Below are positions 1-4,955 of a stretch of 6,724 bases of DNA, one piece after another. Position numbers and translations under genes: made by a program. How positions within the stretch are numbered: position 1 is the stretch's first letter; every line of letters begins with the position of its first letter. Below the pieces are notes generated by a model. That model did not search any database. It was not told the origin of the DNA and worked only from the letters and a program-made list of their open reading frames with translations. The stretch covers positions 1 to 6,724 of the forward strand of contig JALOQL010000057.1 in the NCBI GenBank assembly GCA_025453415.1. Reading direction: 5' to 3'. Origin of the DNA: Minisyncoccota bacterium (GTDB lineage: Bacteria; Patescibacteriota; Minisyncoccia; Minisyncoccales; UBA5738).

Positions 1-857
1 CGGCGCCGCTGGTGACCGTTTATGACGCGGTTAGGAACAAGTCGGCGGAAAATGTATCGATGACCAGGATATCTGCCGGTATTTATGAATACACATTTGC
101 CGTCGCAAACAGCGCCGTACAGGGAACATGGGAAACGCAGGTTGACGTTCAAATCGAAGCGGGTAAAATAGTGCAAGCCAATGACTATTGGAATGTTGCC
201 GGTTCGCCGGCGCAAATAATAATCAATTCGGTGACGGACCTCACCATCCCCGAGGTTTCGGCCAACATTACCCTGACCAACGAAGGCACTACCGGGTACG
301 AATACACCTATGAATGGTGCGTGGTTTCATCGCAGGACAATGCCTGCGGCGGATCCGATGACGTGTTTTACTCATCGGCGGCCAAATTCGTCCAACCCGC
401 CGAAGATTGGATAACCAATTTAAATGCCACAGTGCCAAACACGGGGAATTATTGGTTTAAAGTGATTGTCCATTTCGGAACACAGCAATCCGGGGCCAGC
501 CAGAGCTTTACCGCAATAAATCAAAGCGGTGGCGGGAATGGAGGAGGGGGAGGAGGTGGCGGTTCGGGCGGAGGGACCACTTTGATACAAAACATTTCAA
601 AAGCTTTAACATCGGCCGGCCAGGCGATTTGCAACCAAAATACCTTCCCATGCAATATCATCCTGCAAATATTAGCCCGATTGGACGCGGGAGATAAAAA
701 AACCGCGTCTATCGAAAATAAAATCGTTGAAATCGACAGAAAATTGGCCGCGATGTTAAGCGCGCCGATAACCAAAGCGGCACCGCAAAGGATATACGTT
801 CAGCCGGCGCCGAAAAAAACTACTGTGAACAAAAAAGCTAAGTTTTTCGTAGAATAG
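1..857 (+). CDS. Ig-like surface protein, 3' end (5' end outside window)
   Basis: The reading frame is open from the first base of the window, so the GTG at 12 is probably an internal codon and the true start lies upstream. Numbering from that GTG, residues 1-65 and 70-168 look like two beta-sandwich (Ig/fibronectin-like) domains: alternating hydrophobic strands, many Thr/Asn/Gly, and motifs such as GIYEYTF and GNYWFKVIVHFG. The second has a possible disulfide pair, C103 and C112. A glycine-rich linker (173-188) follows, then a helical, probably coiled-coil stretch (189-250) with C207 and C214, and a Lys/Pro/Ala-rich tail. No C-terminal membrane segment or LPXTG sorting signal is visible. An extracytoplasmic location is inferred from the fold, the cysteines and the next gene, which starts 4 bases after the stop. 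The exact family and ligand are not recognised. Confidence 0.8.
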   Translation, partial: APLVTVYDAVRNKSAENVSMTRISAGIYEYTFAVANSAVQGTWETQVDVQIEAGKIVQANDYWNVAGSPAQIIINSVTDLTIPEVSANITLTNEGTTGYEYTYEWCVVSSQDNACGGSDDVFYSSAAKFVQPAEDWITNLNATVPNTGNYWFKVIVHFGTQQSGASQSFTAINQSGGGNGGGGGGGGSGGGTTLIQNISKALTSAGQAICNQNTFPCNIILQILARLDAGDKKTASIENKIVEIDRKLAAMLSAPITKAAPQRIYVQPAPKKTTVNKKAKFFVE

Positions 858-861
858 GCTA

Positions 862-1482
862 TTGCCGGTTGTAAATAGCAATCTGGTTGAGAAAAAAAAT
901 ACCGCAATAATTAAAAACATGACTGAAACATCATTACTTTTGGCGCCAAAACCGAAAAAAAACAATTCTATTAAAAAATTTTTTACTTTTTTGTTTTCCG
1001 GCACCGCCGCGCGAGCATTGGCTTTTTCTGGCCTGATGATATTCCTGTTCGTAGGATTCCTTTTCGTTCTCAATAGCCTGGGGGTAATTTCGATCTCAAA
1101 CACGACAATATGCCAGGCCGACCTGAAAAATTTTCAGGCCAAGCTTGCCGACCAAGCTTCGGTTTTCCAGCAATGCAACTCCAACCTGGATCAATTATCG
1201 GAGCTTCATAATTACGATCGAGTCAGGATGTCGGACGCGATCAATATTCTGCTCTCGCTTCAAGATTATAATTTTGACAAGGGAGACCTCCCGGAAAACT
1301 TAAAAGACCTCGCCGCCGATAATTATTATCGCGGCAACACGACCGATCCCGAATTGGGATCAGCCTATTATTACAAAAGGACGGATTCCCAGAACTATGT
1401 GCTATGCTTTTATCTTTCAACGGGAGTATGGGGAACCAACAAAAGCCAGTGCCCCTCAAAAGATGACTACATGAGAAAATAA
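862..1482 (+). CDS. single-pass membrane protein with type IV pilin-like C-terminal domain
   Basis: The frame can begin at TTG 862, four bases after the previous stop, or at ATG 919 (residue 20 of the long form); neither has a clear ribosome binding site. From the TTG, residues 1-45 are polar and lysine-rich, 51-78 form one transmembrane helix, 85-117 are helical, and 118-198 resemble the globular part of CPR pseudopilins: R122-x-x-D125-x-x-x-I helix, LPENL turn, TDPELG, YYYK, and NYVLCFYLSTG ending with C197. C182 and C197 could form the disulfide loop typical of pilins. A prepilin peptidase site (Gly before Phe/Met-x-x-x-Glu at the membrane helix) is absent, so it is probably a permanently anchored protein carrying a pilin-type domain outside the cell and not a processed pilin. 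It likely shares a transcript with the upstream Ig-like gene and may anchor or assemble with it. Assignment is by pattern, not by search. Confidence 0.75.
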   Translation: MPVVNSNLVEKKNTAIIKNMTETSLLLAPKPKKNNSIKKFFTFLFSGTAARALAFSGLMIFLFVGFLFVLNSLGVISISNTTICQADLKNFQAKLADQASVFQQCNSNLDQLSELHNYDRVRMSDAINILLSLQDYNFDKGDLPENLKDLAADNYYRGNTTDPELGSAYYYKRTDSQNYVLCFYLSTGVWGTNKSQCPSKDDYMRK

Positions 1483-1579
1483 CCCGCTGAATCCCAACAA
1501 ACTGCCCCGGAACGGATTCCCAAGGTATTAAGACGCTTAGATATAGGAAAAATTTAATTCCCCTCCTTCATCCACGAGC

Positions 1580-1600
1580 AATTTTTTTTAAGAAAAAATT
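1580..1600. repeat. AT-only inverted repeat between convergent genes
   Basis: Eight-base arms AATTTTTT (1580-1587) and AAAAAATT (1593-1600) flank a 5-base loop. It lies in the 169-base gap between the + strand pair and the minus-strand hydrolase, where a bidirectional terminator would be expected. It has no GC stem and is about 98 bases past the + strand stop, so a terminator role is only a guess. Nothing else in 1483-1651 is convincing: no tRNA, no ORF and no clear promoter. Confidence 0.2.
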
Positions 1601-1651
1601 CCCAAGCCGAGCGACAAGGAAATGACTTCCGGCCTACAGCGGCAATTTGTA

Positions 1652-2695
1652 TTAATGGCTCGCGATTTCGTCGTAGACTATTGAAGAAATCTTGGTGATG
1701 ACTTTTTCATTTTCGCCGATGCTTCTTCCGCTTGTCATAATGCAAAGAAGATATGGATAATCCGGGCTATAAATGATTCCGCAATCATGAAGCTCCATAT
1801 AGCCATTTTGCCGGTTCAAATCTTTGTATTCTCCGAATTTATGAGCAATGGCCACTCCTGACGGGACTCCAGCGGCAAGCGCTTTTTTGTAGTCGCTTTT
1901 TGCCAATAATGAGAGCGCCTTTTCCGACATCTCCCTGCTCAAATATGACGAATTGAATAATATTCTAAAAAAAGAGGCGTAGCTTTTCACTGACATATAA
2001 TCTTGATTGATATTGCCGCCGATAGGTATATCTATACCAAGGTTTGCGTATATTTCATCCAATTTCTTGGGCGAAACATTATTAAACAAAATATCGGCAG
2101 CCTTATTGTCGGAGTAAATAATCATCCGCTCAATTAGTTCGTCCACGGTATACGGTTTACCGTGTTCAAGAATTATTTTTGGTTTTATTTCCTGCGACAG
2201 AATGCCATCGTTGCCTTCCCTCACGACGATCTCCTCCCTTAAAACACCAGGATCCGTCTCAGCCTCTTTAAAATAAGCTATCATGAGCGGCACTTTAAGC
2301 AAGCTCGCCGGCATAAATTTTTCCTTTTCATTAATTCCGAACCAAGGGCCGTTATTTAAATTCCTGAAATAAACCGCGAAAGAGGTGCTGTCGACATTAC
2401 CCATTTCTTCCAATATCTTTGCTTTAATTTCTCTTTCAAATGGTATATAATTTTGGGAAATATTATCCCCAAGCTCGCACTCCAGAAGGGGATTTATAAA
2501 CCGAAATCCACCCTGCCTTATTTGCCGGGGACCATTATCACGATTTGAATTTACCAATAAAAAAATCAGAAAGCCAAAGAGCGTGCCTAGTAAAAAAACC
2601 GCGGCGGCCAAAAGTAAAATTGTGGACTTAATATTTTTTAACAAAAAACTTCGAATCCGCAAACACATTTTTTTGATTTTAAACAATTTGTCCAT
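1652..2695 (-). CDS. membrane-anchored class A beta-lactamase-like serine hydrolase
   Basis: The 347-residue protein has a basic N-terminus and one transmembrane helix at about 24-48, placing the catalytic domain outside the membrane. It shows the serine beta-lactamase/DD-peptidase motifs in order: S131-L-L-K134 (nucleophile and base), S195-D196-N197, and K286-F287-G288 in the place of KTG. The spacings (64 and 155 residues from S131) match class A enzymes. The ExxLN omega-loop motif carrying the deacylating Glu of true class A beta-lactamases is not found between 205 and 245, so antibiotic hydrolysis is doubtful. A peptidoglycan peptidase, esterase or penicillin-binding role is more likely. 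The ATG at 2695 has no Shine-Dalgarno; an in-frame ATG at residue 10 is an alternative. The gene is more AT-rich than its minus-strand neighbours (one sampled 60-base row is 43% GC, against 57% in a cysteine synthase row). Confidence 0.85.
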   Translation of the reverse strand: MDKLFKIKKMCLRIRSFLLKNIKSTILLLAAAVFLLGTLFGFLIFLLVNSNRDNGPRQIRQGGFRFINPLLECELGDNISQNYIPFEREIKAKILEEMGNVDSTSFAVYFRNLNNGPWFGINEKEKFMPASLLKVPLMIAYFKEAETDPGVLREEIVVREGNDGILSQEIKPKIILEHGKPYTVDELIERMIIYSDNKAADILFNNVSPKKLDEIYANLGIDIPIGGNINQDYMSVKSYASFFRILFNSSYLSREMSEKALSLLAKSDYKKALAAGVPSGVAIAHKFGEYKDLNRQNGYMELHDCGIIYSPDYPYLLCIMTSGRSIGENEKVITKISSIVYDEIASH

Positions 2696-2725
2696 TATTT
2701 GAATTACAGCAGTTTGCCTGACTTA

Positions 2726-2750
2726 ATTTTAGCATATTATTTTCTATCAA
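2726..2750 (-). promoter_or_regulatory. possible promoter for the serine hydrolase gene
   Basis: On the minus strand an extended -10 like TGCTAAAAT occupies 2734-2726, about 30 bases before the ATG at 2695. A TTGATA at 2750-2745 resembles a -35 box but lies only 13 bases from the -10 core, too close for an ordinary sigma-70 promoter. The extended -10 alone would have to carry the activity. Position and AT-richness support it; the spacing argues against it. Confidence 0.3.
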
Positions 2751-2787
2751 TTTTGCATTTCCTGTCGGAATTTTCGCCTCCCAGGGT

Positions 2788-2916
2788 CTACTCTGGAATA
2801 AGATCTGTATTTCCCATATACGTTTCGACGACTGTTTTATCGCCGCGGCCCGAACCAAATAACGCTGATTCGGCATCAATGGTATTTTCCCTGACGCTAT
2901 TTTTTGGCCCGATCAA
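2788..2916 (-). CDS. possible small ORF (42 aa) coupled to the upstream cysteine synthase
   Basis: The frame starts at TTG 2916, which overlaps the TGA stop of the cysteine synthase gene (TTGA), and ends at TAG 2788-2790. The product has a balanced, protein-like composition: IGPKNSVREN near the N-terminus, then a Gly/Arg/Asp stretch with RGD at residues 24-26, and an end reading YMGNTDLIPE. The stop overlap would allow translation by termination-reinitiation. An AGG lies 2 bases upstream of the TTG, too close for a good ribosome binding site. The same frame stays open upstream into the cysteine synthase gene, so the start is not fixed. I recognise no family. It may instead be a chance frame or a remnant of a decayed gene. 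Confidence 0.3.
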   Translation of the reverse strand: MIGPKNSVRENTIDAESALFGSGRGDKTVVETYMGNTDLIPE

Positions 2917-3818
2917 GACCTGAATATTTCGGTGGATTGGTAGCGCTCGCCCCGGTCGGGGAATATGGTCACGATCGTGCCGCTCTTCATTTTTTCGGCA
3001 TAAAGCCGCGCCACCATCAATGCCGCGCCCGCGCTCGGACCCGCAAAGATGCCTTCCTCGTTGGTAATGCGTTCGCCCATGGCCTTAGCCTCATCTTCGC
3101 CGATTTCGACAATCGTATCAACCAAAGCCTTGCTGTGGTCGGCGCAGGGCAGATTGTGGCTCAACACCGACGACGACGCGCCGATCTCGATCGACGCTCC
3201 GGTACCCCAGATCCGCGGCTGGATGCCGATAACCCGCACCTGGGGATAATTTTCCCGAAGCTGGCGGGCCACGCCCGAGATCGCCCCGCCGGTACCCACG
3301 CAGGAAATGAAATAGTCCACCGATCCCGCCAGCTGGGAAACGATCTCCTTGCCGGTGGTCAGATAATGGGTATTGCAGGCCGCCTTGTTGGCGAACTGGT
3401 CCAGAACTACCAGGCTCTCGTCTTTGGCAACCATGGCGTTGACCAGGTTGATGGCCCCCTGGCGCCACATTTCGGGCTTCACCGTAATGACTTTGGCGCC
3501 AAAACCCCGGATGACCTTTTGGCGGTCCTCAGAAACCGTTTCCGGGGAAACAATGATCGCTTTGTAGCCTTTGGCGGCAGCCACCATGGCGATGCCAACC
3601 CCGGTGTTGCCGTTGGTGACCTCGACCACGGTCTTGCCCGGAACCAGGACGCCGGCCCGTTCCGCGTTCTCGATCATCGCCAATGCCACCCGGTCTTTCA
3701 TCGATCCGCCGGGATTGAAGCCTTCGAGTTTGGCGAATATCCTGACGTTGGGATTCGGATTTAGTTTTTTTATTTCCACCAGCGGCGTATTGCCGATGGC
3801 TTGCAAAATTGTATCCAT
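2913..3818 (-). CDS. cysteine synthase (CysM/CysK) family paralog with altered substrate loop
   Basis: This is a 301-residue fold-type II PLP enzyme. The ATG at 3818 is chosen because it gives the standard IGNTPLVE start; the frame is open a further 43 codons upstream, but that part overlaps the end of the preceding gene. Visible motifs are the PLP lysine K41 in NPGGSMKDR, the substrate loop TNGNTG (68-73), the phosphate loop GTGGA (175-179), PSAGAA (261-266) and the DRGERYxST end. By family knowledge, the substrate loop is normally TSGNTG and the last loop SSGAA; here the loop Ser is Asn and the second Ser is Ala. Residues 202-222 also lack the usual substrate-entrance sequence. It follows its paralog by 23 A-rich bases, so the two are co-transcribed. 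It could make cysteine from an activated serine and sulfide, or use another nucleophile or substrate. Confidence 0.9.
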   Translation of the reverse strand: MDTILQAIGNTPLVEIKKLNPNPNVRIFAKLEGFNPGGSMKDRVALAMIENAERAGVLVPGKTVVEVTNGNTGVGIAMVAAAKGYKAIIVSPETVSEDRQKVIRGFGAKVITVKPEMWRQGAINLVNAMVAKDESLVVLDQFANKAACNTHYLTTGKEIVSQLAGSVDYFISCVGTGGAISGVARQLRENYPQVRVIGIQPRIWGTGASIEIGASSSVLSHNLPCADHSKALVDTIVEIGEDEAKAMGERITNEEGIFAGPSAGAALMVARLYAEKMKSGTIVTIFPDRGERYQSTEIFRS

Positions 3819-3841
3819 GTTTTTTTGTTTTTGCGGATGAT

Positions 3842-4753
3842 TCAACCTTCGAACATCGGGGTGCTCAAATACTTTTCCCCCCGGTCGGGGAATAGGGTCA
3901 CGATCGTCCCTTCCTTCATCTTGCGGGCGTATTTCACGGCCGCGCACATCGCCGCTCCGGAACTCGCCCCCACGAACACGCCTTCTTCCAGCGCGAGACG
4001 CCGCGAATATTCGTAGGCATCTTTTTCGTGGATATCGACCAGGATGTCGATCAGGCTCTTGCGGTGGTCGCTGCAGGGCAGGCAGGGCTCGAGGATCTTG
4101 GGCACCTTTCCTTGTTTCACCGAGCGCAATCCCTCGATCTTTTCCCCCAAGTAAGGCTGGAGGCCGATAATTCTTGCTTGCGGATATTTTTCGGTGATCC
4201 GGCGGGCGACGCCGGTAATGGTTCCGCCAGTGCCCAGGCCCGCGATAAAGTAGTCTATCGTCCCATTAACCTGTTTTACGATCTCACGTCCGGTGGTCCG
4301 GTAATGGGCCAGGCAATTCTGTTGGTTATCGAATTGGTTTAAGGTCACCAAATTTTTGTCCTTGGCGGTCATTTCGTTGATCATTGCCACCGCGCCGTCG
4401 CGCCACATCGATGGCTTGACCAGCAAGAGCTTTGCGCCGAACGACTTGATCATCTTGCGCCGCTCCAGGCTCATCGATTCGGGCATCACCACGATGGCCT
4501 TATAGCCCTTGATCGCGGCCACCATGGCGATACCGATCCCGGTATTGCCGCTCGTGGCCTCGATAATGGTCTTCCCCTTGGTCAGGACGCCCGTCCTTTC
4601 GGCGTGTTCGACCATCGCCAGGGAAATGCGGTCCTTTATCGAGCCGGAAGGGTTGGCCCCTTCGAGCTTGGCGTATATTTTGACCTTCGAATTGGGATTG
4701 AGCTTAGACAGTTCCACTAACGGAGTATTGCCGATCGTTTCCAGTATTGTCAT
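3842..4753 (-). CDS. cysM: cysteine synthase, CysM-type (PLP-dependent)
   Basis: The 303-residue protein matches the normal length of O-acetylserine sulfhydrylases, which replace the acetyl (or phosphate) group of an activated serine with sulfide in the cytoplasm. In order: IGNTPLVEL at the N-terminus, the Schiff-base lysine K40 in NPSGSIKDR, substrate loop TSGNTG (67-72), phosphate-binding GTGGT (174-178), substrate-entrance segment KIEGLR (205-210), GASSGAA (262-268) with S264 expected at the pyridine nitrogen, and DRGEKYLST near the end. The KIEGLR segment, the DIHEKDA segment and the C-terminus resemble E. coli CysM more than CysK, hence the symbol. An insert with C224 and C227 (CLPCSDH) is unusual and shared in part with the downstream paralog. 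No Shine-Dalgarno precedes the ATG at 4753. A promoter and attenuator-like leader lie upstream. No serine acetyltransferase gene is in the window, so the natural substrate is unknown. Confidence 0.93.
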   Translation of the reverse strand: MTILETIGNTPLVELSKLNPNSKVKIYAKLEGANPSGSIKDRISLAMVEHAERTGVLTKGKTIIEATSGNTGIGIAMVAAIKGYKAIVVMPESMSLERRKMIKSFGAKLLLVKPSMWRDGAVAMINEMTAKDKNLVTLNQFDNQQNCLAHYRTTGREIVKQVNGTIDYFIAGLGTGGTITGVARRITEKYPQARIIGLQPYLGEKIEGLRSVKQGKVPKILEPCLPCSDHRKSLIDILVDIHEKDAYEYSRRLALEEGVFVGASSGAAMCAAVKYARKMKEGTIVTLFPDRGEKYLSTPMFEG

Positions 4754-4761
4754 ATCAGTTG

Positions 4762-4775
4762 CAAGTAAAAACTTG
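4762..4775 (-). promoter_or_regulatory. small hairpin just before the cysteine synthase start
   Basis: CAAGT and ACTTG arms of 5 bases with a 4-base loop (TTTT on the coding strand) end 8 bases before the ATG. In an mRNA this would sit where the ribosome lands, so it could influence initiation. The stem is short and AT-rich and may be chance. Confidence 0.2.
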
Positions 4776-4797
4776 ATTAAAAACTTCCAAATTAAAA

Positions 4798-4818
4798 CGC
4801 CCCTTCAAAAGAGAGGCG
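4798..4818 (-). terminator. intrinsic terminator-like hairpin inside the leader
   Basis: On the minus strand CGCCTCT (4818-4812) pairs with AGGGGCG (4804-4798) around a 7-base loop, and TTTTAATTT follows directly. One pair is G-U on the minus strand but would be a C-A mismatch on the + strand, so the structure favours the direction of the cysteine synthase genes. It lies 44 bases before the start codon, where a premature terminator is expected in an attenuated leader. The T-run is short, so termination could be partial. Confidence 0.5.
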
Positions 4819-4906
4819 CGGTAAGATCGATGCTATATGGACAAACCTAACCGGCCGCTCTCTCGAAAAGGGTGGTACAGCTACAGACCGATTTGGGATT
4901 CGCTAT

Positions 4907-4936
4907 TTTATACATAATATCTCAAATTCATGTTAA
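4907..4936 (-). promoter_or_regulatory. sigma-70-like promoter of the cysteine synthase operon
   Basis: On the minus strand TTAACA (4936-4931, five of six matches to TTGACA) is separated by 18 bases from TATAAA (4912-4907, five of six matches to TATAAT). The start point would be near 4900. It lies just beyond the stop codon of the upstream protease gene (4956-4958), so the cysteine synthases probably have their own promoter and need not depend on protease transcription. Confidence 0.55.
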
Positions 4937-4955
4937 CAGGGGCCCGGCCGGATTG

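Larger units (their letters stand above)
4754..4900 (-). promoter_or_regulatory. candidate attenuator or riboswitch-like leader of the cysteine synthase operon
   Basis: This stretch is the predicted 5' untranslated leader (about 147 nt) between the putative promoter and the first cysteine synthase. On the minus strand AGAGAG (4863-4858) plus CGG (4857-4855) can pair with CTCTCT (4815-4810) plus CCG (4821-4819), with a 3-base bulge. This uses the same bases as the 5' arm of the hairpin at 4798-4818, so the two helices exclude each other, the usual logic of attenuation. About 33 bases lie inside the long helix and about 36 before it, room for a small sensor domain. I do not recognise a known riboswitch class: the SAM-I core and the T-box antiterminator are not present in this orientation. 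Confidence 0.45.

Noticed and set aside
2781..2796. Hairpin CCAGGG/CTCTGG on the + strand, possible terminator.
   Set aside because: No T-run follows in either direction, and the stem is better on the + strand, where no gene ends.
2679..2879. Minus-strand 66-codon frame running into the start of the hydrolase gene.
   Set aside because: Composition is unremarkable, it overlaps the hydrolase start out of frame, and no motif supports it.
2699..2923. + strand frame of 74 codons in the gap between hydrolase and cysteine synthase.
   Set aside because: No recognisable features, no ribosome binding site, and it overlaps the better minus-strand small frame and the predicted promoter.
2904..3764. Long + strand open frame (286 codons) opposite the second cysteine synthase.
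   Set aside because: It is antisense to a gene with full family motifs, has an Arg/His/Gly-rich composition typical of mirror frames in GC-rich genes, and has no independent signal.
4755..4790. TTG-started 11-codon frame with one Cys codon, ending one base before the cysteine synthase ATG; possible leader peptide.
   Set aside because: It lies after the terminator-like hairpin, so it could not control it in the classical way, has no ribosome binding site and uses a rare start.
4869..4878. AGGGTGGTAC on the + strand, matching the start of the T-box antiterminator consensus.
   Set aside because: It is antisense to the cysteine synthase leader, the following bases (AGCTAC) depart from the CCGCG consensus, there is no terminator after it in that direction, and no + strand gene follows. 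Probably chance.
4884..4903. Minus-strand GCGAATCCC resembling part of a tRNA T-arm.
   Set aside because: The preceding GGTTC half is missing and no acceptor, D-arm or anticodon stem can be assembled around it.
4939..4951. GC-only overlapping palindromes (GGGCCC and CCGGCCGG) after the protease stop, possible terminator.
   Set aside because: The arms overlap, so a hairpin with a real loop has only about 3 pairs, and no T-run follows on the minus strand.
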